This document shows positions 45,960 to 57,500 of a stretch of DNA of 64,000 nucleotides, piece by piece; the first letter of the stretch is position 1, and every line of letters begins with the position of its first letter. The translations under genes were made by a program, and so were the position numbers. Location of the stretch: NCBI RefSeq assembly GCF_040807025.1, contig NC_090952.1, positions 26,037,068-26,101,067 of the forward strand, given 5' to 3'. Origin of the DNA: Struthio camelus. Lineage: Eukaryota; Chordata; Aves; Struthioniformes; Struthionidae. The notes beneath the pieces are model-generated. The model saw only the letters and a list, made by a program, of their open reading frames with translations. It had not been told where the DNA came from and did no database searches.

Positions 45960-48900
45960 TCAGCGTGGCCCCGGCTGAAAGGCCCTGGGGCCGGCAGTCT
46001 GGCGTGGGGCAGCCTGCCCGGCGGCCACCGCCCGCTGGGGCCGGCTGCGCCCCGCTGTGCTGGCCCCAGGCCCCCTTTCCCCAGCCCCTGGGGCTGCGCC
46101 GGCCCCTTCCCCGGCTGGTGCGGGGCAGGATGGGGGCTCTTCTGCCCCTCCAGCTGGCTCCTCGTCCCCCCCAGGGGGCCCAGCCTGCAGCATCGCCCTG
46201 GCAGTGATGACCGTCTGCTCCGGCGGGGTTTCGCCTTGGCTGGCGCTGCCTCGGCTGCCTCCAGCACGCTGCCACCTGCAGCTGGCCCCTTGCAGCTCCC
46301 CTGGGGCGGTTTCGGACCCCGGCTCCAGCTCCGTGGGCCCTGCGCTGTGGCCTCTGCCCACCCGCCCCAGCTCCTTGCTGGGGGACCCCGGCTCCCCGGC
46401 TTGGGCCAGCTCTGCCCTGGTGGCGCATTGCTCGGCCCTGTGGGCTCCCTGCGCTGCGGCCCCTCCAATCTCGGCCTCCTCCAATGCCCCTCTGAGCTGG
46501 GCCTCCGCCGCCCCTCCGAGCCCGGCCTCCTCCTCTGCCCCTCCGAGCCCGGCCTCCTCCTCTGCCCCTCCGAGCCCGGCCTCCTCCTCTGCCCCTCCGA
46601 TCTCAGCCTCCTCCTCCGCCCCTCCGATCTCGGCTTCCTCCTCCGCCCCTCCGAGCCTGGCCTCCTCCTCTGCCCCTCCGATCTCGGCCTCCTCCGTCGC
46701 CCCTCCGATCTCGGCCTCCTCCGCCGCCTCTCCGAGCCCGGCCTCCTCCTCTGCCCCTCCGATCTCGGCCTCCTCCTCCGCCCCTCCGAGCCCGGCCTCC
46801 TCCGCCGCCCCTCCGATCTCGGCCTCCTCCGCCGCCCCTCCGATCTCAGCCTCCTCCGTCGCCCCTCCGAGCTCGGCCTCCTCCTCTGCCCCTCCGATCT
46901 CGGCCTCCTCCGCCGCCTCTCCGAGCCCGGCCTCCTCCTCCGCCCCTCCGATCTCAGCCTCCTCCGCCGCCCCTCTGAGCCCGGCCTCCTCCGCCGCCCC
47001 TCCGATCTCAGCCTCCTCCGTCGCCCCTCCGAGCTCGGCCTCCTCCTCTGCCCCTCCGATCTCGGCCTCCTCCGCCGCCTCTCCGAGCCCGGCCTCCTCC
47101 TCCGCCCCTCCGATCTCAGCCTCCTCCGCCGCCCCTCTGAGCCCGGCCTCCTCCGCCGCCCCTCCGATCTCAGCCTCCTCCGTCGCCCCTCCGAGCTCGG
47201 CCTCCTCCTCTGCCCCTCCGATCTCGGCCTCCTCCGCCGCCTCTCCGAGCCCGGCCTCCTCCTCTGCCCCTCCGATCTCGGCCTCCTCCTCCGCCCCTCC
47301 GAGCCCGGCCTCCTCCGCCGCCCCTCCGATCTCGGCCTCCTCCGCCGCCCCTCCGAGCTCGGCCTCCTCCTCTGCCCCTCCGAGCTCGGCCTCCTCCTCT
47401 GCCCCTCCGATCTCGGCCTCCTCCTCTGCCCCTCCGATCTCGGCCTCCTCCGCCGCCTCTCCGAGCCCGGCCTCCTCCGCCGCCCCTCCGATCTCGGCCT
47501 CCTCCGTCGCCCCTCCGAGCTCGGCCTCCTCCGCCGCCCCTCTGAGCCCGGCCTCCTCCAGCCCTCGCTGCTGCCCGTCTCCCTTTCCCGGCTCCGCGGC
47601 CCCGCTCTCTTCCTCCACCTCCTGCTCTGGCCCCGTCCCTGCCCCGCTGCTCTCGGGCTCTGCCCCGCGGTCACGTGCGTTGGCGACTCCCCCCGGCCCG
47701 GCCCTCGCCGCCCCTCGCCCCGCTGCCCCTTCGCGCCCGGGGCCCCCCCGCTCTGCTCCGTCGGCCCCCGCGCCAGGGGGCCCCCGCGGCTGGAAGAGCC
47801 CCTGGTAGCGCTTCCGCTCCTCCACCTGCTTCTTCCTCATCCTCTCGCCCAGCAGCTTCAGCTCCTTCTTCACGGCGGCCGCCATGGCGGGGTCGAGGTG
47901 GGCGGCGCGCGCGAAGTCCTCCCGCGCCTCCCGCTCATTCCACACGGCCGCGTGGGCCTTGGCCCGCTTGAAGTGGGCCTTGGCGTTGCCTGTGCCGGGA
48001 GCGGAGCCGGGCTGGGGTCCCGCCGCCCGGCCCTGGGGGCGGGAGCTGGGGACGGGAACACCGGTGCCACCGCGGGCACCACCGTGGGTGGAGGGATGGG
48101 GACACCAGCACCACCATGGGCACCACCATGGGCAGGGGGAGGGGGACACCGGTGCCATTGTGGGCAGGGGGACGGGGACACCAGCACCACCACGGGCAGG
48201 GGGAGGGGGACACTGGCAATGTGATGGGCAGGAGAATGAGGATTCAGGTGCTGTCACAGGTAGAGGGATGAAGACACTGACACCGCCATGGGCAGGGGGA
48301 CCTGGGACACCAGCACCATTTTGGGTAGGGGAATGGGGACACTGGCACCATCGTGGGCAGGGGACAGGGACACTGGCGCCGACGAGGGCAAAGGGATGGG
48401 GACACTGGCACTGTCACAGGCAGAGGAATGGGGGACACAGGTGCTGTCATGGGCAAGGGGACTGGCACACCAACACCATCGTGGGTAAGGGGATAGGGAC
48501 ACCAGCACCATCATGGGCAAGGGGACCTGGGCCATATGGGGGTCGAGGTGGGACCCAGGGACATGGGTTGAGCACCATCAGGGACATGGGCAGGGCACCC
48601 GGGGACATGGCCCCGTGCGGGCAGGTCCCCGGGGCCGTGGGCAGCGCGGTGGCCGGGGTGCGGGTACCGTTGTGCTTGTGGAGCAGCTCGGTCGTGTGCT
48701 CCAGCACCTCGTAGTACTCGCCCAGCTCCAGCTGGCACTGGCAGTAGTTGAGCACCAGCGGCGTGACCAGGCTCTCCAGCTTCAGCCAGGCGTCCTCCCA
48801 CGGCTTCTCCTGCCCCAAGAGCAGCAGCGGGTGGGACGTGGCCACAGCCACCCCCGGGGAGGGCGAGCAGGGCCCCGCGGTGGCCGCTTTGCCAAGGAAA

Positions 48901-50532
48901 CCCGGGCGCGTGGCAGAGCTGGGCTCTGGAAGGTGGCTGCTGGCTGGAGGGTGGGGGGCCACCACGGCCCCAGTTTGGTGGCCACGGCCGGCTCCCACTC
49001 ACCTTGGCCTGCAGGTTCCTCAGGCAGATGACGGCCTCCTGGTACTTCTCGGCCGCCTGACGAAACTCCTTGCGGAGGACGAGGCGGTTGCCCTCACTGT
49101 GCAGCACGGGCACCGCCGCCAGCTTCTCCTCCTTGCTCATGGCCCAGGTGTCCCGCTTGTAGGCCAAGGGCTCCTCCACCTGCGTGGCAGCAGGGCTGAG
49201 CCGGCCGCTCCGGCTGCACCGCCCTGGCCGCCGGCCGGCCCCGCGCCTCCCCGCTTACCCGGAACAGCTCCATGATGAAGATGAGGGGCTGCGGTGCCCG
49301 CTGCAGCTCGTCCAGGTCGGCGTAGCCCGTGCTGTGGTAGTCGAACATGTTGCCCATGCCGCAGCGGTGCTTCTGCCCTTCCAGGGGGTCCCGGCCCTCT
49401 GCGATCCGTCGCATGCCCTTGGAGACCAGGGCGTACATGCCCGTGTGCTGCAAAGAGGATGCACCGCTCAGCTGCGCCGGGACCCCTCATCCTCAGGGCA
49501 GACCCCCTGTGGTGGCCAGGGCTCAGAAACCCAGCAGCTTGGCCTTGGGGAAAGGGGGAGGACCCCCCCCTCCCCCAGGTTGGGCCCCCGCGAGCCCAGC
49601 ACTCACGATGGCGTCGCACCAGAACTCGGCCACCTCCCCGGCCCGCATGGAGCTGAGCAGCGTCTCCCAGATCTCCAGCTTGAACATCTTGCCCACGATG
49701 ATCTCCATGGGGATGCCAGCCTCCCGGCTGTCATCGATCACCGTCCGCTCGAAGTCGTCCTTCAGTGTCTGGAAGTGGAAGGTGATCTGCCCCGGAGAGA
49801 GCGTGGTGCTGCTGGGGTTGGCGCTGCAGCAGGCGCCCTGCGCCAGCCCCGGCCCCGCTCGGCCGCGTGCCCCGGTGGCAGGACAAGCCTGCTCCCAGCT
49901 GAGCGCGGGCTTGACTGGCAGCTCTCCATCTACGGTGCAGAGATCGAGCCTGCTACCAGCTTGTCTTAGACAGAAAGCAGATGGTGGAGCATCTTAACGC
50001 CCATCGGTGCTGTATCTGGCTGCTCCTGTTGGATACTGCTTTATAACCCAGTGCAGGAAGTGCTCCTATAGCCAGGACCTCATGGTGCCCACGTGGATCT
50101 GGCTGTACCCACGGGCTGGTGGCCTCAGAACCCCCTCCCCCCCCCCCCAGTGCTCCCTGTTGGCACCTCCGCTCCTGCTTGATATGCGTCAGGAAAGGGA
50201 GGCAGATTTGCAGCAACCTGCCGTGGCTGCTGAGCTCCGCATCCCTCGCAGGGAGCAGGTGGGTATCAGCAAGGTGCACCCACCTTGCGTGGGGTCTCCC
50301 GGTACCACAGGCCTGGAGCTCAGCTCGTGAGCAGGGTACAGCCACTGGGAACTCAAGCCTGGGGTTGTGGGCGGGGATGGAGTTGTCCAGCCTTCCCCCT
50401 TTCTCTCCGGGCTTTGAGGCAACGACCCATGCTTACCTTGCTCCCATCTTGGAACTTGGGCAGCTCCCCTTGGCCTCCGTGTAAAATCTTCTTTTTGACG
50501 CCTTCCACATTCAGCAGGTAGGTTTCCTCCAT
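45960..50532 (-). CDS. AIPL1: AIPL1-type FKBP/TPR co-chaperone with long acidic repeat tail
   Basis: Mammalian AIPL1 is a photoreceptor co-chaperone that works with HSP90 to fold PDE6. Six exons on the minus strand: 50437-50532, 49607-49786, 49259-49447, 49003-49179, 48668-48809 and 45960-47989, of 96, 180, 189, 177, 142 and 2030 nt. The first five sizes equal those of human AIPL1 as I know them. The FKBP-like domain ([40 protein letters not shown]) spans about 1-160 and three TPRs about 175-320 ([46 protein letters not shown]). These are closer to AIPL1 than AIP. After residue 328 the frame stays open: a Gly/Ala/Arg linker, about 41 copies of an acidic 9-mer (405-772), then a 165-residue tail. 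Total about 937 residues (human 384). The location is not that of mammalian AIPL1 (17p13), so this may be a moved ortholog or a paralog. Whether the full tail is made is unproven. Confidence 0.88.
46467..47565 (-). repeat. 27-bp coding minisatellite with 162-bp higher-order period
   Basis: About 41 tandem units of 27 bp in the last exon of the AIPL1-type gene. On the coding strand each unit encodes nine residues of the form (A/E/T)EEA(E/G)(I/L)(G/R)(G/E)A. Units fall into subtypes, and a block of six (162 bp) recurs: the same junction appears near 46915, 47077 and 47239. One unit near the 5' genomic end lacks a codon (AEAQLRGA). Because the unit is a multiple of three and has no stop in several frames, long open frames appear on both strands. 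Confidence 0.92.
48040..48540. repeat. Minisatellite in intron 5 of the AIPL1-type gene
   Basis: Tandem degenerate units of roughly 36-42 bp built from GGGGACACCAGCACCA and CATGGGCAGGGGGA fill most of the intron 47990-48667. Units differ by scattered substitutions and length changes. The plus strand is G-rich. Open frames across it are periodic junk, not a protein. Confidence 0.85.
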
Positions 50533-51100
50533 GGCCAGTTCCTGCCGCCCCCAGGCCCAGGTCACACGTGCTGGCCCTTCCCGAGCTGAGCCTCTTCCTC
50601 AGGGCATCTTCCTTTCTTGACTATATGGCCCCATGTGTCATCTCTCAGAGCTGCCACGGGCCTTTTGCTTGCTGCACAGGGGGCTGGGTGCTCCCACCGT
50701 CAGGGCAGCCTCTTCTCCTTCCTCTCCCCCTCAGGCTGCGAGACGAGCCCTCATGCCGAGGCACCCCCTCACTGATGCCTAAGATACCCTCTGTCGCCTT
50801 CTGCCAGCTGCGGCCTGGGACTGCTTCTCTAATCCGCTTCCCACCCTGCCAGGTTAATCTGGGATTTGCCTGCCTAGTCTGTGAGGAATTAAAGAAACTC
50901 CCTCATCAGAAGGACTTCATTCCCTCAGCAGGCTGAGAGCTTGCGAAGTCCCCTTCGCAATGCAGTCTCCCTTTGACGCAACCACGCGAGGAGCCTTTAC
51001 GAGGCCGGAGCCCAGCAGTGCTGGTGCAAACACCAGCCAGGAACTCCGTGCAGTCAGGCACAAGCTGAGCAGTGAGCACCAGAGGGATCACTCACCTGGC
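50533..51100 (-). promoter_or_regulatory. Candidate promoter of the AIPL1-type gene with CRX/OTX-type sites
   Basis: The only space for a promoter lies between the start codon at 50532 and the TAF7 poly(A) signal at 51144-51149. It contains TAATCC at 50830-50835 and TAATCT at 50855-50860, both fitting the homeodomain motif bound by CRX and OTX2 in photoreceptor genes, about 300 bp upstream of the ATG. A TATA-like CATATAG lies near 50616-50625 on the minus strand. Motif evidence only; such short motifs also occur by chance. Confidence 0.4.
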
Positions 51101-51143
51101 TCCTGGAGAACATCAAGGAACAGAACAGGGCTGTAAATGGTGC

Positions 51144-51149
51144 TTTATT
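51144..51149 (-). terminator. TAF7: TAF7 poly(A) signal
   Basis: AATAAA on the minus strand, about 400 bp beyond the TAF7 stop at 51543. The sequence between it and the stop holds no other gene and should be the TAF7 3' UTR. Confidence 0.65.
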
Positions 51150-51542
51150 GAATCTGGTTTGCAGATACAAACAGTCCCCAAACACAGAAACAAGCTCCCA
51201 GCGGGCCAGAGCCCAAGTCCAACAGCCAATGAGATGCAGAAAGCTGTACGGCACGGGCCCAGCGAATTAAACCCCTTTGGGAGAATGGCCCTCAATAGGT
51301 ACAGTAAACCCGCGTGTTTCTGCTGCTCTCACAGGCAGTCTAATTCTTTCCTTTAGCCCCACCAGCTGAACCCGGCATGAGGTACATGAGAGCAGCTCTG
51401 GACACCGAGCCTCTAGCGCTGCCCAGAAGCACTTCTGGCAGCAGAGGTGTGGGACCAGAACAGACTTCAGCACGGGGGATGAAGCAGCATGGCAGCAGGC
51501 CTGCTCAGAGGCACAAAGACCCGCTCTGGCCAGGACTGCTCC

Positions 51543-54500
51543 TCACTTCTCCATGAGAGATTCCAGCTGCTCCTGCAGAGAGGTCATCTGGGAAGAGGGA
51601 GCGAGGTGTCAGAGTAAGGCACGGTAGGACCCCTTGCATCTCAAGCCCAAGCAGTAACCCTTATGCTTGCGTGGACCTTCCACCTACACTAGTGACTGCC
51701 TTGCTTGCCCACCACAGCGAGCCGTGCTGGTGCAGCAGGGGCCTGTTTGGAGAACCAGGCTGGCACACAACTGCCTTGCAGCCACTGCTGGGCAGAACAA
51801 CACGAAGCAGGGTGAGAGAAGAACCTGGGCAGGCAAGTGGGTAACCTCCTGCCTCGGCACCTGACTGAAACTGCCAGAAGAGTTCACCGGGCAGGAAACC
51901 TGCTGAGCCGCACCAGCTTCTACCCTTCTCGTACACGGGTGCTATGAGGTCTCGGTGTCATGCTTTATCCCAGCAACCCTGGATTTCTAACTAGGTGTGG
52001 CTTGGCTCACTGCTCCTCCAGAGGAAAGGCTCCTACACCCGTCTGCATCTTAGAAACCTCCACACAGCTACGGATGAGGTACAACCCAGCCCGGTTTGTA
52101 GTGCTGGAATTCAAAAGCAGCTGACATGGTACAAAATTTAGGAAACTGTGTCAGAGACCAAACCTAGAACTGTGCCTTTTAACTGAGCCTCATGCCCCAG
52201 TATTTCCCACTCTGTTGTGTGAGCTTTCTCACCTGCTGCTTCTCTCGCTCTTCCTGCTGCTTGAACTCATCCAGCACGGCTTGGAGACGTGTCTGCAGAG
52301 ACAAATACACCAGACTACAATTACCAACGTGCTCTCAGCTGAACAGCTGCTGGCACAATGTGTTCAGTGGTGCAGCAAACCCCAAACTGTGCTGACTGCC
52401 AGGGGCCTTATCTCCTGTACAGGTTCTTGGATTGCCTTGCCTCCATGGGGAAATGCTGGAGTGTATGGCCATGCCGCAGTTAGTTTTAACCCAGCACACA
52501 AAGGCCCCTTGGCTTTTCCAGGACAACAGCTGAATCAGTTTGCTGGGTCTAATATCAAGCTGGTGCTGAACAGAACACAAGATTAGAAGAAGAGGTCCCA
52601 AGAGAGCTCTCACCTTGAGGGCCAGGTTCTCTACTTTCATGATGAGATCCTCCTGGCGTTTCCTCCTGTCCTGGGTCTCCTGGAGTTTACTCTTCAGGTT
52701 GTCGATCTGTTTCTGGATCCCCATGACTAAGGGAGAGAGCAAGCTCAGATCTGCAGCAGCAGCGGAGCTGGGCAGCGCAGCCTGCCTAGCACACCACATC
52801 CTGCTGCGCTCTGCCGCCTGACTCACCTATCTGGTTGGACCCCTCGTTCTCCTGCTGCTGCCCATCAGACTCATTCAGCTTGTCCTGCAACTGCCTCTCC
52901 AAGTCCTCCTCCGTGTCCATGATGTTCAGATCCTCGTCATCATGATGATCCCTCTCATCCTCATCTTCGCTGCTGCTGCTGATGTCATTAAATATCTCCC
53001 GCAGTTCATCATGTTCTAGGTGGTGCAAAAGGAGAGGACAAACATAGCTGATGATGGCCCAGCACCCTTCATCTGTCAGGGGCCTCATCAGTACACGGTG
53101 CCTGTCTCCATGCAGCCTGCTATCCTTCAGACATTGCTACCCAAACTAACTACAGCGTGCACAGGGTCTTTCTCATAGCTGTTATCTACTGCTACGGCAA
53201 ATGGGTACCTGATCCAGCAGATTACAGGCTTGTGACACACCGGCCTCTCCTTGCACCCAGGGTGACACCCATGCACATCTTGCATGTGTTTGCGAGGTCT
53301 CTGGTTCCAGCTTACCCCAGAGAGAACAGGCCCCACTGATTACTTTATGGCTAGAAACAAAACGATAGCCTTCCCCATGGTACCTGAGGAGCCATGGCCT
53401 TGTTTATGTCCAGACATCCCTGGGGAGGAGATGTCTAGGCTGGTGAGTGAGCCATGGTTATCCACTTCTTTAGTTTCATCTTCAGCAATGACTTCCCAGC
53501 CTGACAGCAGGAACAGAACGAGTCAAGGGAAAAAGAGGACCATGGAAGATGCAGTACAACAACAGAAAGCTAAAATCTGCAGGAGATCACTGCTCCCTCT
53601 GGCCTTGCAGCTATAGATTTCCAGGCTGAGCCACCCTGGTGTTTGTTCTTTGAAGGCCTGTCCTCTGCTGTTACTTAATGCTGTGCTCAGTGCATGAGCA
53701 CAGTCCCCAAGGAAGATCCCCATGGAGAAACAACACGCTTTGAACAAGGCAAAGGTAAAGCTCTAACTTCTGTTTCTCTTGTGTGCTCATCTCTGAATCT
53801 CTCACACCCACGCACCAAGCTGAACTTGTCTCTCCTTTCCACAGTTCCAGATCACACCTACTGCCCCCTCCCCAACTTGAGTTTTTTTTTTTTGCTCCTG
53901 AAAGGATACGGACACTGACAGCTTCAGCATCGGTGCTCAGGAGACGCTTCACCTCTTTTTCCACATCAGGAGACTCAATATACTGGTGCAGAAAAGGCAA
54001 AGGCAACAGAGACACTGTTAAATACCTTGTACAGGTTGCTGCACACTGGTCAGCTCCCAGCTTCCACTGCTGGACAGAGCCCTATTTTGAGCCTCTCTGC
54101 TCTTATTCTTTTTACTTGGCCTTCACTCATGCTCCACCCAAGAAGGTATTTTTGCATCTCTAGAAAGTGCCCCATCTTTTTCTGTACAGAGCTCCTTGGT
54201 GGGTTGCATATTCTCACTTTTCTTTCACTCTGGCAGCCATCAAGAGCGCTTATGAAATCAGACATTCTGTGTGTATACTGGAAGTGCTCAAGGTGCAATT
54301 CACTGATGGATAGACAACTCAAGTCCCTCTCTTCTCACTCAAAAGAAGGTTTCATTTTTCACTTTTAAATTAGCCAGGGATCTTAATTACTGACACCACA
54401 CCTTTTCTGTGGGCTATAAGAATGTCTAAAGTGATTTGTTTCCCAAATGTCATGCAAAATATCACTCCATCGTGTTCTCAGAAAGAAACTGCAGAGCAAG

Positions 54501-57500
54501 AAGAATGAGTCTTCCTAGCCTCACGGTGCTGCACCTCCCCAACACCTTTCCTGGCTTGTGCATTTGCACAGAGACACCGTCTCCGAGCTCCATCTGTTCC
54601 CACTCCCCCAGCTGAAATGACAGTTATTCTATTTGTAGTGTTACTTGCTGGGGAAGTGATCGGGCAATGCACAGAGTTAGGATTCCAGCTGGGAAAGCAG
54701 CAATGAGTGAAGTCTCATTTGCATGGGACTCTTCCTTTCTTCTTTGTGAGCAGAAGGAGATGCACTGTGGCAAGGCAGCCACAGCAACGGAGCCTACCCA
54801 TGCTCTGCACCAAGGAAATGTTCAGAGGTACTAGTCTCCCCTTTTCCCTCTTCTCTGGCGAGGAAATATGTAACGCAAAGCTAAGAAACTCCATGTTTTC
54901 CGGACTGATAGACAGCTAGAGCTCTAATGCCTCCACTTTTCTTTCCCTTGGCTATCGTATCCGCACCTGTATCAGCGTGAGGGAGAAACAACTCACCTTC
55001 TTCTTAGCTGTTTTCCGGAATCGTCTCTTCCGCACATTTTTCAGGGGAAGAGTAACTGCGACAAAGGAAACAGATTGTATGTGTCAGGCAGATGGCCTAA
55101 GGGGAGAGCCGGGTCTGGCAGACTCAGAGAGAGCACTAAAAATGGTGCAGCAGCACTGTCGACACATGGCAGCGGTGAACACCCTGCACAGCTATGGGAA
55201 CGGGGGGGTGCGCAGAACCTCTACTCACTGCCATGGTTCCAGATGAACTTCTTCTCTCTGTCCTTGTCCTTTTTCTTGTTTGCCTTGGGGTCAGTGCTCA
55301 CGGTTTGCTCTTCCAGAGGGGGATAGAGGTCACCATCCACAGTGCAAACAAGCATCTGAAATCCCCCCCACAAACACAAAGCTTGCTTATGGCAACGGAA
55401 GGGAAAAAGGATGTGAAAGCTTTTCAGGAAAATCAACAGTGACTTCTACTGCACGTAGTTAGCCAGAGGGATTCACAGGCACGGGGGGGATGAGGAAAAC
55501 CATGTTTCACAGCCAACACAGTTCATGACTAAACACAGCTGCAGTTAAGCTGTTATAAGGACAGTGAAGTGTCATGCTTCAGAAAAGGGAGATTCCCAAA
55601 CACCAGGCAGGGGTGGGGAATTTTAAACGGCTAATAGTGTAAGAACAGAGAAATTAGCTATGTTATGTCAGGTGTTCTACTGGCAGAGCATACCACGATT
55701 TTCCTGGAGAGGGGAATCAGCAAAGAAGCTGTTGGGGTAGGAACGAAGGACGGCCCATACCTGGCAAATATCTGCTGTCTTATAGAAGGTTTTCTTATCA
55801 ATGGTTTTTAAGCTCTCAGTGATGCAGGGCAGATCCACCAACTTGGCTGCCAATGGAACTCGGTCTACGCGGACAATCCCATGGCGCCCATCCGCTGCAG
55901 AAAGCCAAAGGAGAGGTTAGTGCTGCAGACAGCTCACTAAACAGAACAATAGACTCCTGGGCAGGAAATTTCACAGGAAAATACATGCAGGAGGCAGGAA
56001 AACCCAAGTTCTGTGCAGTTTCGCTTGCGGGCAATCACAGGAGTTTTAAGATGCCCTTAGCAATGTGGTCTCATGTCAGAGCAGAAGGGCAGACTGCTGG
56101 CTTGCACCCTACAGCTGGGGGAAGAGCCTTCTCGTGCCAGGGCAGGCACGTGAACTCTCTCCTGAAGGTCCGTCATTTACAGGATCACAAGAGTAGCTGC
56201 AGTTTGAAGGCACCTCTGCAGATTGTCTGTCCGAGCCCCCTGCTGCAACAGGGTTGACTACAGCAGGTTGCCCAGGACCACGATGGGTTCTGAATACCTC
56301 CAAGGTTGGAGACTCTACAACCTCTCACGGCAACCTGCTCCAGCGTTCAAACACCCTCACAGCAACCAAGCGTTTTCTTAAGCTCTAGCGGAACTTCCTG
56401 TGTCTCAGTTCGTGCCCGTTGCCCCTCGGCCTGATTCTTGACCAACAATCACGTCCTTGTTAGCACAACAGCGAGCGACACCACACAGCTGATGTTTCAC
56501 CTGAACCAACATTTTCACCTCAGAATCCCAAGCCTTTCTGATGTGCACTGGGAAGCTGAGGTGAGAACACACATTTTCAAGGTTGCAGAAATCAGCAAGA
56601 TCAGGCCAAGAGGCGCTACTAAAGACATGGCCTCACGTGGGTGAAGATGGGCTGCTCAGCACGGCCGGGAGTTTCTATCGAGCCAGGCTGTTTTGGGGAG
56701 CGCGTGGGGTAAGCAGGCTCTTCCATCCTGACACAGCAGAAGCAGGTGTGAAAACCAGGCCAGTTAGAACGAAAGCAGGTTTTACTAAGGCACACTTCTG
56801 CTGCGGAGGCTGCGTGGCCGGGCGAGCAGACAGTTCCTCATTCGAGGGCAGATGTGTTTCTGACAGCAAGGCCGTCCGGCAAAGCAGGTACTGGCCAAGT
56901 GCACCTCTCCCCAGCGGCTTCTGTTTGATACATATAGAAGCCCTGAAGCCTTAACTGCAAAGCCCAGGGTTGGAAAGGCCTCTTACTTCAAAACCTTCCT
57001 CAGCAGGAGGACTAAAGGCAGCAGATCCTGCTCGCTCACCGTGTAGCTCAATGGTGAGCCTGTCCTTCAAGTTGACGCTGCCAGACTGTACTGCTCTCCG
57101 CACGGTAGATGCATACTCCTGGAAAGGTTGGACAGGGCATGAGAAGACCAGCTTTAAACATCACTGTCATGCCAAGGCAGAACAACTCCAAAACCACTCT
57201 AAAAGGCGCAAGAACAGTACCCTCCGCTCAGAGCCATGCGTTAACCTTGTGGCTCTGCTATTCCCAGGGCACGTCACGTCCCACAGCGTGACCGGGCTAC
57301 AAAGGCGTGAGGCCCCTGACGGCGCTGCCCGCTCAGAGGATGACGGTTCTAGGGGAAGTTAAAGCTCCCCTCTCCAAACTCACGTGCTTTCAGCAGGCCA
57401 CAGGGTCCCAGATTAAGCATACGCTAAACAGCATTAAGTGCACTGACAGCGAGTGAGCGGCCAGAGGAACCGACGGCCCGTCACTTGCAACAGCAAGGAT

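Noticed and set aside
45809-47674. 621-codon minus-strand open frame with RRRRPRSEG repeats
   Set aside because: Shifted frame of the same exon; the TPR-encoding frame is fixed by five upstream exons and is a different one.
46057-47808. 583-codon plus-strand open frame rich in S, A and P
   Set aside because: Mirror of the 27-bp minisatellite in the AIPL1-type last exon; no splice context, no family, composition dictated by the repeat.
46236-48224. 662-codon plus-strand open frame with [11 protein letters not shown] repeats
   Set aside because: Same array in another frame, running into the intronic minisatellite; crosses the true intron-exon border of the minus-strand gene.
48247-48714. Open frames of 60-276 codons in the intronic minisatellite
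   Set aside because: Periodic translations of the tandem unit; located in an intron whose borders are fixed by conserved exons.
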